Notes under the pieces: model-generated
The model's database searches: none
What the model saw: the letters and a program-made list of their open reading frames with translations, nothing else
What the model was told of the DNA's origin: nothing
DNA from: Allomyces macrogynus ATCC 38327
Lineage: Eukaryota > Blastocladiomycota > Blastocladiomycetes > Blastocladiales > Blastocladiaceae
Assembly (NCBI GenBank): GCA_000151295.1
Contig: GG745383.1
Span: 102,036-166,035, forward strand
Reading direction: 5' to 3'
DNA: 64,000 nt
Translations under genes and position numbers: made by a program
In this document: positions 44,171 through 54,229 of the stretch, in pieces
Numbering within the stretch: the stretch's first letter is position 1
How the letters are laid out: each line of letters begins with the position of its first letter

Positions 44171-45143
44171 GAAACGTCGAGCGAAGCGAGGTCACGGCGG
44201 CGCAACAGGCGAGCGTGCGTGAGCGCGAGTAAGGCGACGTTCAAGTAGCGGAAAACGGTCGCGGAGAGCAGGTGTACGGAGGCAGAGAAGGGAACGCCGT
44301 GGTCGAGCTGGGCACGTTCTGAGTTGAGGAATGGCAGGGTGGCGACGACCGATTTCTCAGGTCACGGTCGTGGTGATGGCCACGCTGGCTGCGCGTGAGC
44401 GGCTCGTCGTTCGACCAGCCCTTGCTGTTGCCTTGTCGCGCGTGTCCCGGCCGGCAAAAGGACAAATACAGGCGGCAACCGCTTGAGCCGTTTCGAAAGC
44501 CTGTTAAGTCGAGCGCGGAGGCCTCGGCAGCGCACTGGACGGGCAGGCGGGCGGATAAGCGAGAATTGAGCGGCGGCTCCCTGCAGTAGAGCTTTTCCTC
44601 GACGAAATGGCGCGCAAAAGATGAACGTGTTGGTTGCTGCTTGGTCTAGAGGATGGTGCTCGGCCACTTCAGCTTGCTGCCAAGGAGGGCGGAGGCAAAG
44701 GCAAGGCAAAAGGAGAGTGTGGTAAACTCACGTGAGTTTGGCTCATTCCTCTAAATCCAAGAAATTTGGCGCTGACGAAAGCGGCGTGAAGCAGTGGAGC
44801 AGGGGAAGCGGAGCGGAGGTCGTGGGACCGAAACCTACAGAACGATTGCAATTTTTTTTGTTTCTTGCTCCAACATCGACCACGTCCACGTTTAGCCCAA
44901 CCACAAGTAGCCGATCAGTCAGTCTCGTTGCCCATTCTCCACGCACTGCGAGGCTTTGGGTGGACGTCATTTCCGCATCTACTGGCCGAGGCAGGAGTTC
45001 ATTTTGAGCTACTGCTTCTAAAGTATCTGGTGTTGCCCTGCCTACCATGGGCTTGAGTGAGAGGTTTCGTGTGTTTCGCCTGATCGGTTACTTGCTTCAA
45101 CTCAGGCCCCTTCGTATTTACATGATCTGACCCTTCGTTACAT
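44171..45143. other. Intergenic, no supported gene
   Basis: About 1 kb between the RasGAP start and the Tpt1 stop. Only short frames without domains. Confidence 0.6.
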
Positions 45144-46067
45144 TCATACCTGCCCTTGAGCGGTTGCTGCCCCAGCTCCACCTGGAGGCCACAACACATT
45201 CCCGCTCCGGTCCGTCACCTTGCTGAAATACTTGGGCGCAATGACCCCATCCAAACCGGCCGACAAGACGACGCCATTCGGCGACTCAAACCACGGCATT
45301 CCGTCCTCCATGGCCTTGGCCACATCAATAAACACGTGCACGTCGCACGCGCGCCGCATGCCGGAAATCACGCCCGAGTCGCCCGGCAGACCCTTGGCAC
45401 AGTGCACGTGGTGCCGCGCCATCGGCCGCAACCCATCCTCTTGGATCTTGGCCCACGCCAACCGCGACGTGCCATGCACGACGGTGTCGGGCAAGGTCGC
45501 GGGCGTGAGCGGCGTCAGGTCGAGGTCGATCACGGACCTGAGCGAGTGGCCCTGGTTGGCCTTGATTTCCCATTTGCCAATGAATGGGTCGTCGTGGTCG
45601 GCCGGTGGGGCGTCAGCGGGTGGGACGGGACGGCGGCGCAGCGCGAACCGCTTCTTGTCGTTGTTGTTCACGGCCGCTTGCACGTCGGCGAACGTGTACT
45701 TCTTGAAGCGCGGATGTGCGAGCTACGACGTGGAGCTGAAGGTTCAGGAGCTCATTCGCGGACGTAAATCGCGGAGCGCGAAACAAACCAAATGATCCAC
45801 GAGCACCCATCCATCGGGTGAGATATGAATGCCCATTTCATCGGCCGCATGCCGGAGCACGCGTGACAGCGCCTTAGACAGTTGCACGTCGTGCGGTGCG
45901 CCCTCGCCGCCGTCGCCACGTGGTGCGCTTGATGGCCGACCGCCACCACCTCGCCCACCACGCCCACGGCTGCGACCTTGGCCGCGGCCGCCTTCTCCAC
46001 TGTGTGCGCTGCCAGAATTTGCCGTTGGTTGTCGCGTCGAGGTGCTTTGAGGGGTTGGAGTCGACAT
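45144..46067 (-). CDS. TPT1: tRNA 2'-phosphotransferase
   Basis: Removes the 2'-phosphate left at the tRNA splice junction, using NAD+. ATG at 46067, an RG-rich leader (GRGQGRSRGRGGRGGGG), then the family core LSKALSRVLRHAADEMGI with the Arg-His pair. Intron 45788 down to 45723 (GTTTGT to CGTAG) joins VDHL to LAHPRFKKYTFADVQAAV. The NAD-binding half shows NDKKRFALR, KANQGHSL, HGTSRLAWAKIQEDGL, HHVHCA, DVHVFIDVAKAM and SPNGVVLSAGLDGVIAPKYF. The stop is at 45144. Length and motif order are normal and the gene is probably intact. Confidence 0.93.
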
Positions 46068-46567
46068 GTTGGGATCGCGGTCACGGATCGTGCTTGTCGG
46101 GTTGAGAGCTTATCGGGTTGAGAATCGCGTTGCGTCGTGCTTGTCGGGCTGTAGCAAGTTTTGAGCAGAGCCGCAGAATTTGGGGTGGAGCGGCAGAAGA
46201 GTGACCGCGGACTCGGCCTCTTTGCAGTATTGTTCGGCGGCTCGGCCACAACTGCACCAGGGCACGGCATCGCCGCAAGACATCGTTCCCACCTTTCTTT
46301 CTGACGACAGCAACCAGCTCGTCAAGATCAAGTCATCCCGCTTGCTCGAGCGGGCGTTGCAGCGTTGCGGCTGCGAATGTGAGTCGATTCTGTGGAGGGC
46401 AAGCCAGATCGATAGATAGCGACGAACGACGTCGGTGTCAACCAGCCAGGTGATGGCACGCGACTTCGAGACGCGCTTCCCCACCGCAAAATCGCCATTT
46501 CCACTCCACTTCCACCCGCAATCCAGCACGAAATAAGACCAACCTGACCATTCAACCAGCTGCAACC

Positions 46568-47562
46568 ATGACGCGCGCCAACGGAAGGAGCAATGGAACG
46601 ATGCGCCCGCTGCGGAGCGCCAAGGTCGGGTCCGCACCAACTCCTGTAAATGATCCAATCCAGACAAGATCCTTGCGACTGACGCCGAGCATCGCGTCGG
46701 GTAGGGTGTTCTAAACCGCGCCGATGGGTCTGGCCGGTTCGCGCATGGTAAGTCGTCCATCGAGCACGAATTTCAGTGGATCACGCCCCTGATCATTCTC
46801 TGCAACTTCACAGACAAGACGACCGTGCTCTGCGGCGTGTACGGCCCCGTCGAGGTCAAGCTCCGCGACGAGCAGCTCGACAAGGCGACGCTCGAGGTGA
46901 TCTTCAAGCAAAATATTGGCCTGACGTGTACGCTACTCACGTCCGTGGCCAGCACCACGCGACCACTCGACGCTCACCTGTCTACCCGTTGCCAGCGACC
47001 CGCGAAAAATTCCTCGAATCCTTCTTGAAGGAAACGCTCGAAGCCCTGATCATGACCAACCTGCACCCGAGGACGCTGATCCAAATCACGTTCCAGACGC
47101 TGCAAAACGACGGTTCGGTACGACTCCCCCGCACGCCCGTCCCGCACCATTTGCGCGCACACCGCTCATTCAGTTCCTCTCCACCGCGTAGCTCCTCTCG
47201 GCCGCATTCAACGCTGCGTGCATGGCGCTCATGAACGCTGGGATCCCGCTGAACTCGACATTTGCGAGCGTCTCGCTGTGCATCTTGCTTAACGGTGACA
47301 TTTTGCTCGACCCGACGGCCGACGAGGAGGAACAGGCCGAGTCACGGCACGTGTTTGTGTTTGACAGCCGGCGCGAGGGCGCGTACTGTGTGCACTCGGA
47401 GGGTCCGTTTTTGCAGGAAAAGGTGCGCTGGTTCGCCGTGGTCACGACGTTGGTTTGAAACTGACGAGATACTTGGTGCGCGCGTAGTTCGACAAGTGCT
47501 ACGACTACGCGGCATTGTCGGCCAAGGTCATCTTGGATTATATGAAGGCGGCACGAGAATGA
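46568..47562 (+). CDS. RRP46: Exosome RNase PH-like subunit Rrp46/EXOSC5
   Basis: A subunit of the RNA exosome ring, which degrades and processes RNA. The ATG at 46568 is probable. The first exon boundaries are not resolved, and the family DGS-RF motif appears at about 46718-46745. An intron from GTAAGT (about 46746) to TTCACAG joins RFAH to DKTTVLCGVYGPVEVK. Then QLDKATLEVIFKQNIG, ETLEALIMTNLHPRTLIQI, LLSAAFNAACMALMNAGIPL, GDILLDPTADEEEQ and YDYAALSAKVILDYMKA, with the TGA at 47560-47562. These follow human EXOSC5 block by block. Several short introns separate the blocks. Confidence 0.87.
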
Positions 47563-47757
47563 AAACGAGTTTTGAAAACTCCTTCGAGTCGCTTGAGATT
47601 GTACCTATCCCACGGGGTTGGCTCATTGCTGCTCCATGCACCATTCATTCAGCTGAATCATCCCCGCCACGATGTGGTCCAGCCAGGGGGAGTCCTTCCC
47701 TGCGGATGTCAAAGAGGCCAAATCGGGTCACAGTTACATTTCGCGAGCGACTATAAT

Positions 47758-47847
47758 GGCGTCTCCTCAGACGCCTGACAGGTGCTGGCAGGTTCGAAAC
47801 CTGACATTGCTCAACATTCCAAGAGCAATGAGATCGTGGTCTAGTGG
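47758..47847 (+). other. Structured RNA-like segment with tRNA-like elements in inverted order
   Basis: Three adjacent hairpins are seen. GGCGTCT-CCTC-AGACGCC at 47758-47775. A T-arm-like CAGG-TTCGAAA-CCTG at 47789-47803. CATTGCTC / GAGCAATG with a 10-nt loop at 47805-47830, placed where an acceptor stem would be. A tRNA A-box-like TGGTCTAGTGG (47837-47847) lies downstream, not upstream, of the B-box-like GGTTCGAAACC. A T4 lies at about 47872. It does not fold as a normal tRNA; see findings. Confidence 0.3.
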
Positions 47848-48013
47848 CTCAAGCATGATTGTGGATAATTGGTTTTCTGTTTTGTTTGCCTGGATATTTA
47901 TGTGCGCCATGGCCGACGCAGCACTATCTCACATGAATGACAATGAAGGTAACTCGAGTCAGGAGCGCTAGCTAGTTAGCGTCCCTGATCTAGTAAGCGA
48001 CCCTGATCCAACA

Positions 48014-49348
48014 TTATTTCGAACCGCTGGGCACCTCATCCGCTTTTGCCGCGCCGAGCACCGCACGCTCCACCACCTGCAATCGCCGGTTCAGCCCGCG
48101 CACCTCCGCAACGACACGATCGAGCTTGGCCGTTAGCTTGGCCTCCATGCGCGCGATCGCTGCGAGCACGGGTGCAAGTTGGTCCACCGGCGCCGGCTCC
48201 TCTGCGGATCGCGGTTGCGGATCAACGGGTGGGGTTTCGACAGCGGAAACCGGTGGATAGGCACCAACCACTGGTGAAGCAACGACGGTCGATGTTGCAG
48301 CACCCGCAGGTGGTGTCGGCAGCGACACGGGCGCCGACGGCACTCCACCACCTAACGCCACGCCCTGCATCCGCGCCGCGAGCATGGCCATCATGGACGC
48401 TGGACCGGGCATCGCGGGTCCTCCACCGCTGACTCCACCCATCACCGACGACAGGAGCGCCATGGCCGCGCCGGCATTTCCGGCCGTCGGACGCGCGGTG
48501 GGAGGTGGTGCAGCGGCCGTTGGTTCCGGTACGCGCAGGTACTGTAAAATGAAAATGTCCTTTTCGTCGCGCGGGAGCGAGACGAACTACACGAACTCAC
48601 GACGACGCGGATGAGCAATCCGCTCACTCGTTCCTTTATCAAAACGAACCCGTAACGCACCTTCAACCGCACCGCGCGCACAGGCGACTCGACCGGGACC
48701 GCGACGCGCTGCCACCACGACCCTTCCTCGTCGGCGGGCGCGCACCAAACTGCAGTCAGTGTCGTCTGGTACTCGAACGGCAACTCGGCCACGCTGGTCA
48801 AGGTCGTGGGGATGTGGTCTTCGTCGACGATCGAGTACTCGACGCGGCGCGCGTTGCTCATGACCACGACCGGGCCCGTGAGCATGTGGCCGTGCGGTGC
48901 GGCAAAGAAGAGAGTTGCGGGACCAACGTCGGCTTCGTCGTCGTCGGGTCGGGTCCACAGGAGCGGGTCATTTACGGGTGGGCTAAGTCATTCGTGCCCG
49001 TTAGTTGACTGTTGTCCACTAGAAGGAGCACAGCGAGTGGGCGTACTCGGTCGCTGAGCTCGAAGAGCAGGTTTGGACCAATTGCCACAGCGCGGCTCCG
49101 CCGTTGCTGGTGGCCTGGTCGCGAGAATCGGTATCGGTTGCTGCATGACCTCCTTGGCTGGCCGCGTCTCTGAACAGGTTCTGTTTTCCGTCGTTGTTGG
49201 CGTTGTTGGTGCTCGTGGTCGACAAATTACTGATAGGATCGGCAGTGCAACTGGATGGCGGGAAATCGTCGTCGGAGTCTTCGATATGATTGTCGTCGAT
49301 GGGCACAAAGTTCCAGCTGAGAAACGCTTCAAGTTGGTGAAGATTCAT
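48014..49348 (-). CDS. PAAT-like protein (C10orf88 family)
   Basis: Resembles PAAT, an ATPase-like mitochondrial protein reported to interact with ABC transporters. ATG at 49348 (MNLHQLEAFLSWNFVPID). An intron (GTACGC at about 49047 to GACTTAG at about 48980) joins SSSSATD to PPVNDPLLWTRP. Then ATLFFAAPHGHMLTGP, VVVMSNARRVEYSI (compare PAAT ILSSARNMEVYLG) and VRAVRLKVRY. A second intron (GTGAGT to TTTACAG, about 48599-48540) joins LLIRVV to YLRVPEP, echoing PAAT SKVVVHMR. A Pro/Ala/Met-rich middle and a C-terminal coiled coil (LAAIARMEAKLTAKLDRVVA) end at 48014. The match is by pattern only, so the assignment is moderate. Confidence 0.55.
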
Positions 49349-49740
49349 GTTGGAATGAATGCAGATTTGCTGGCCAGCTGTATGCGTGAGGTCAAAACGG
49401 TCCTTGTGTCACAGTTTCCTGCAGAGCAACTGCCACACGTAAACTCAGGTTCGCAACCTGAGGTCGCCCATAAATATAAATATTGGGATACCCAAACAGG
49501 TTGATTATCATGACGATGGCGCCTAACCTTTTTGCCCTACAGACCTGACACACAAATCCACGATCGATCACACAAAAGTGGACTCCCAAGAGTCAAGACG
49601 TAAAGCTCCAGGGAAACAGAAAGGAGGGGAAATTGATGAATTCAAGGCTATCAAACGAGCTACAAACCGCAAACCACCCAACCAACAACTGCAAGAACCC
49701 CGCCGGCATGACCCCCGCTCACCTACAGCTGCACCGACGA

Positions 49741-51300
49741 CTACTGCGACGCGGCCTGCTGCGCGTGGAACGCGGTGATCTTCTCCTCAATCGCCGGGCG
49801 GAAATGGCGAATCAGACCCTGCACGGGCCACGCCGCGGCATCACCCAAAGCGCAAATCGTGTGGCCCTCAATCTGCTTGGACAGCTCGTAGATCATGTCG
49901 ATTTCCACGTTCTTGGCGTTGCCCTGCTGGAAGCGGTCCATCATGTTCTTGAGCCACGTGGTGCCCTCGCGGCACGGCGTGCACTGACCGCACGACTCGT
50001 GCTTGTAGAAGGACGACAACCGCGCGATCGCGGCCACAATGTCGGTCGACTTGTCCATGACAATGACGGCGGCCGTACCGAGACCCGACTGCGCGTCCTT
50101 GAGCGCGTCAAAGTCCATGAGCACGTCGTCACAAATGTGCTTGGGCAGCACAGGCACCGACGACCCGCCGGGGATAATGCCGAGCAGGTTATCCCACCCG
50201 CCACGGACACCGCCGCAGTGCTTCTCAATCAGTTCGCGCAGCGGGATCGACATTTCCTCCTCGACCGTGCACGGCTGGTTGACGTGGCCTGAGATACAGA
50301 ACAGCTTGGTACCTTGGTTCCGCGGGCGGCCAAACGACGCGAACCAGGCGCCGCCGCGGCGCAAGATCGTCGGCGCGACCGCGACCGTCTCGACGTTCGA
50401 CACGGTCGTCGGGCACCCGAACAGGCCGACATCGGCCGGGAACGGGGGCTTGAGCCGGGGCTTCCCCTGCTTGCCCTCGATCGACTCGATCAGCGCCGTT
50501 TCTTCGCCGCAAATGTAGGCGCCAGCACCGCGGTGGATGTAGACGTCGAAGTCGTACCCGGAACCGCACGAGTTTTTGCCAATCAGGCCTGCCGCGTAGG
50601 CCTCGTTGATGGCGGTCTGCAGGTTCGAGGCCTCGTTGTAGAACTCGCCGCGAATGTAGATGTAGGCGGCCGACGCGCCCATGGCACGGCCCGCGACCAG
50701 ACAGCCCTCGACGAGCTTGTGCGGGTCGGAACGCATGATTTCGCGGTCCTTGCAGGTGCCGGGCTCGCCCTCGTCGGCGTTGACGACGAGGTACTTGGGG
50801 CTAATGGTGCATTGAAGGGTGAGCGCGCATCATTATCATGGACGCGAGCGCGGTTTGCTGCAGATGCAAAGCAGCGACATACCGGCCGTCCGAGGGCTTG
50901 TTCATGAATGACCACTTGAGCCCCGTCGGGAACCCAGCGCCGCCACGACCGCGCAGGCCCGAGGCCTTCATTTCCTCGAGAATCCACTCGTGGCCCTTGA
51001 GCAGGATCTCCTTGGTCTTGTACCAGTCGCCGCGCTTCATGGCGCCCTTGAGCGTCCAGTCGTGGAACCCGTAGAGGTTGGTGAAGATGCGGTCGCTGTC
51101 CTTGAGGTTGCCGTAGGCGCGCGGCGCCGGCGCGGCCTCGGTGACGGTGGCGAGCGCGCGCGCTAGTTTGGAAAGGCTGTTAGCCGCGGTTGGGCGGGAC
51201 GGGCGGCGCGAGGGCCGAGCAGGCGCGATAGCGTACCCTGTACGCCGCGGCGGGCGTGGGCGGCAGCGGCGACGCGGCCGATGCGCGAGACGGACTGCAT
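49741..51300 (-). CDS. NDUFV1: NADH dehydrogenase (ubiquinone) flavoprotein 1, 51-kDa complex I subunit
   Basis: Oxidises NADH with FMN and passes electrons to Fe-S centre N3 in mitochondrial complex I. ATG at 51300 opens a basic Ala/Arg-rich presequence ([20 protein letters not shown]). The join between the presequence and [12 protein letters not shown] needs an intron or frame step near 51170-51190 that I could not place. An intron from 50882 to 50801 (GTATGT to CATTAG) joins KPSDGR to [21 protein letters not shown] motifs [36 protein letters not shown] and [11 protein letters not shown] are present, as is the N3 ligand motif [12 protein letters not shown] with the later Cys in HTICALGD. 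The stop is at 49741. Confidence 0.95.
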
Positions 51301-51819
51301 CGTGGTGAACGGTCTAAATGCGGGTTCCCGTTCAAAGTTGCGTGGGTTGGTTGGTATCACGCGTCGACGAAAGAGCGGGGGCGATCCGACCCGAGCTGAA
51401 GTTGCGGGACCGACAGGGCGCTTTCGAGCGAGCACGAGGAGTTCGGCACGGCGCGTTGCAGCAAGTGTCGAGGCGTGCTGTTACGATCGTTACCTCAGCG
51501 TCGACGGTGCAAGATCGCGGCCTTCAGCGTCGTGCTGGTGCGCGATCAACAGCGCTGCCCATCTCGCGCCGTTGGCCCAGAGGCGAGCAAGGAGCGCGAG
51601 CGAGCAGCGGCCTGTTCAGATAACATGAGCCCACGTGCGACTCATTCATATCGGCCACAGTTCAAGATTGCGAGCCTTTCGCAATAATTATCATCATTGA
51701 CCAAACAAAATCCACCTCCAACTCCGCGCAGCCCATCGTGCCGCCGCCAACTACTGCCTTAGGCTGCGGGACTATCCGCACTTGATTCCTGTCGATCTCT
51801 CGTACCCGATGATACCAGA
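51301..51819. other. Divergent intergenic region
   Basis: Separates the starts of NDUFV1 and the SIM/UBZ gene, which are transcribed away from each other. No gene is seen. Confidence 0.6.
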
Positions 51820-52668
51820 ATGAGTGGGGTAGCGCCGGAAATTGCCATGGACACCAACGCGCCCTTGTCCGTCCATGTCCCGGTCCCGGTTTCGATTGCT
51901 GCTCTGGCCAAGGAGGGCCTGGCCGTCATGCTCGTCGACACGACTCCGGTGCACCGGTGGGCCTTGCCTGCCAATCCCGTTCCCGCGCCGCGATCCGCGA
52001 CTGTAACCTCTGCGCCGACAGCTGGTCCGTCGTCGAGCAAAGGGCCGCCTATCCGCTCACCAGGTTCGACGATCCCGAACAAGCGACCCGGCGTGCTGCC
52101 GAGTCCACCGGCGCCGCCGAAACGCAGCAAACCGGACCCACCGACTGCTGCACTGTCTGCCCTTCCAACGCGGGCCATGGACTCTGCCTCCATGAACGTG
52201 TCCAGCAACGTGTCTTGCTCGTCCACATCGTCGGCGACCGCATCGCGTTCCGCTCCTTCTGCGCCGCCGCCGCGTCCTCCCGCGCCGTCGTCCACCCTCT
52301 CCACCCCTGTTTCTGGTCCTCCGATTGCCCCCGCGCGGATCGTGGTGGGGACAAGGACGGCCCTGACCGTCCCGTCATCTCGCGGGGCCCTGTTCTCTGC
52401 TCGCACCGGACCCGCTGTTCCGTCTCCGTATGTGGCTCCTGCTGTTCCACCACCGGCTCCCCCTCCCCGGCAAGTCATCGATCTGACCTTGTCTCCGTCG
52501 CCGTCCCCACCGCCACCTCCTCCCTTACTCCACTCGGCGACGAGCCAGCAGTCGGTGCAAACGTGCCCGATCTGCGCGGTCCATTTTGCGCCGGGTACAC
52601 TTGCAACTGCCGTGGCCGCGCACGTGGACGAGTGCATGTCGGCCAATTTTGAAGATGACGCGTTTTGA
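51820..52668 (+). CDS. Pro/Ser-rich protein with SUMO-interacting motif and UBZ-type zinc finger
   Basis: Single exon, ATG at 51820 to TGA at 52666-52668, 282 residues. Most of the chain is disordered Pro/Ser/Thr-rich. Near the C-terminus is VIDLTLSPSPSP, a hydrophobic core followed by phosphorylatable and acidic-like residues typical of a SUMO-interacting motif. A single zinc finger, CPICAVHFAP then HVDEC, follows, with the C-x2-C...H-x3-C order of RAD18/UBZ4-type ubiquitin-binding fingers. Such pairs occur in DNA-repair adaptors. No enzymatic domain is present. The orthologue is unknown and the role is inferred. Confidence 0.6.
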   Translation: MSGVAPEIAMDTNAPLSVHVPVPVSIAALAKEGLAVMLVDTTPVHRWALPANPVPAPRSATVTSAPTAGPSSSKGPPIRSPGSTIPNKRPGVLPSPPAPPKRSKPDPPTAALSALPTRAMDSASMNVSSNVSCSSTSSATASRSAPSAPPPRPPAPSSTLSTPVSGPPIAPARIVVGTRTALTVPSSRGALFSARTGPAVPSPYVAPAVPPPAPPPRQVIDLTLSPSPSPPPPPPLLHSATSQQSVQTCPICAVHFAPGTLATAVAAHVDECMSANFEDDAF

Positions 52669-52786
52669 TGCCGATTGTTCTTGTCATCATGGACTGAACG
52701 ACTGTCGAGAGAGAAAATACACCACGATCGGGTTTTGATTCCGTGTGCCTAGAAATATAAATACGTGACTGGAACTGAAACCCCTA

Positions 52787-54026
52787 CTACACCTTCCTCC
52801 CCACCCCCGGCGTGACAGCCGCCGCACTCGCGCCCTTCCCACTCCTCGCCGCATCCCCCGCTTCGGCCCGTGCCGCAACCAGCGTCACAAACGCCATGAT
52901 CCACCTCAAATCCGACGTGAGACACTTGCATGCGCGCACCCATGCGTCCGACGACGTGCGCGGCCGAATCGAGTACCCGCCGACCTTATCCTTGTCGATC
53001 GGGTAGGGCATATTGAACTCGACCGGGTCCATGATCGCACAGTACTCGGCCAATTGCTTGACGCAGGCCAAGAGCGCCTCGAGCCCCTGTTCGAATTTGG
53101 AGTTGAGTAGGAGCCGGTTCAGCGTCGTGAATTCGCCCGGCCCACCGTGTAAGTCGTAGGTCGCATAGACGACCCATTGCTGTCCCGCGGGATCGGTCGA
53201 CGCGGTTGATCCGCGCCGCATCGAGGCCGTATCGGACAGGACGACCCGTCGTGAACTGCGCGACGAGGACGAACTTGAACTCGACGCGCCATTCGCTGGT
53301 GCCGGCACGAGTTTCTGAATCTTGGAAAACGACCCCATCGGCAGGAGCCGGTACCCGACAAACTCGACTTTCGCCTTCCGCGCCAACGCATCCACCATCA
53401 GACACACTTGTCCAAATGCCGCGTTCATTTCGTGCCACGGCACGGGCGGCGCGCCCGTTCCCCACTGACCCCCCGCCCAAGTCGGAGACCATTGATCGTC
53501 GGATATGTCCCGTCGTGCCCGAGCCGCGCGACGTCGTTGTACACGTTGGTGCGCTTCAGTTTATTCAAGTGCTTGGACGCCGCGTCGTACTTGGTATTCA
53601 GTGCGTCGCGTTCGGCCTGGTACGCCTGTAACGACGCCTGGAACGCGTGCGACGCGTGCCAGAAGTCGCGTTCGGCCGCATCGAGTGCCGCCGCGTCGGT
53701 GGCCAAGTCGGCGAGCGTCGATTCAAGCGCAGCTTCTTCGGCTTCGGCCGCGGCAAGTTGCGCGGCGAGGTCGGCTTCGAGCGCGAGCAGTTCAGCCAGG
53801 TCGTCGCAGGTATCAGCGGATGTGGTCGGTGATGGGAGGAAATGCTGGTAGCAGCGTAGTTCTTCCTCGAGGTCGGTAAGGTCCGCGTGCAATCGGTCGG
53901 CGAAAACGGTCGCGCAGTCGCCGCACAGCGGGAGAGGAACGTTGGAGTTGGTCGCGAGCGCGTGGAGGCGTTCGATGGTCGCGACGCGCGCGGACATGCG
54001 CGATTGTAGAGTTCCGCCGCCACCTG
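52787..54026 (-). CDS. ATG6: Beclin-1 / Atg6 (Vps30), N-terminus in gap
   Basis: A subunit of the Vps34 PI3-kinase complexes for autophagy and vacuolar sorting. The frame enters from the gap with SRMSARVATIERLHAL, then VPLPLCGDC and DRLHADLTDLEEELRCYQHF (the family's PLCxxC and start of the coiled coil) and a long Ala/Leu/Glu coiled coil (LLALEADLAAQLAAAEAEEA). The evolutionarily conserved domain runs TYPTINGLRLGR, then PPVPWHEMNAAFGQVCLMVD, then VGYRLLPMGSFSKIQKL and FNMPYPIDKDKVGGYSIRPR. The two parts are one base out of frame at a C6 run (53469-53474), most likely an indel or assembly error because both halves are conserved. The stop is at 52787. Any BH3 region would be in or beyond the gap. 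Confidence 0.9.
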
Positions 54027-54126
54027 NNNNNNNNNNNNNNNNNNNNNNNNNNNNNNNNNNNNNNNNNNNNNNNNNNNNNNNNNNNNNNNNNNNNNNNNNN
54101 NNNNNNNNNNNNNNNNNNNNNNNNNN
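54027..54126. other. Assembly gap (100 N)
   Basis: Placeholder gap at the 5' part of the Beclin gene. The 100 bases to its right (54127-54229) show no clear continuation of that gene. Confidence 0.99.
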
Positions 54127-54229
54127 ATCGTGGGAGCGACCGAGTCGCCGCGGCGGCGGAATGCGGAGGACCGTGCCTCGCGGCGCGCGCGGACTTCGCG
54201 ACTACACACATATCAACCCGTCGTTCCGG

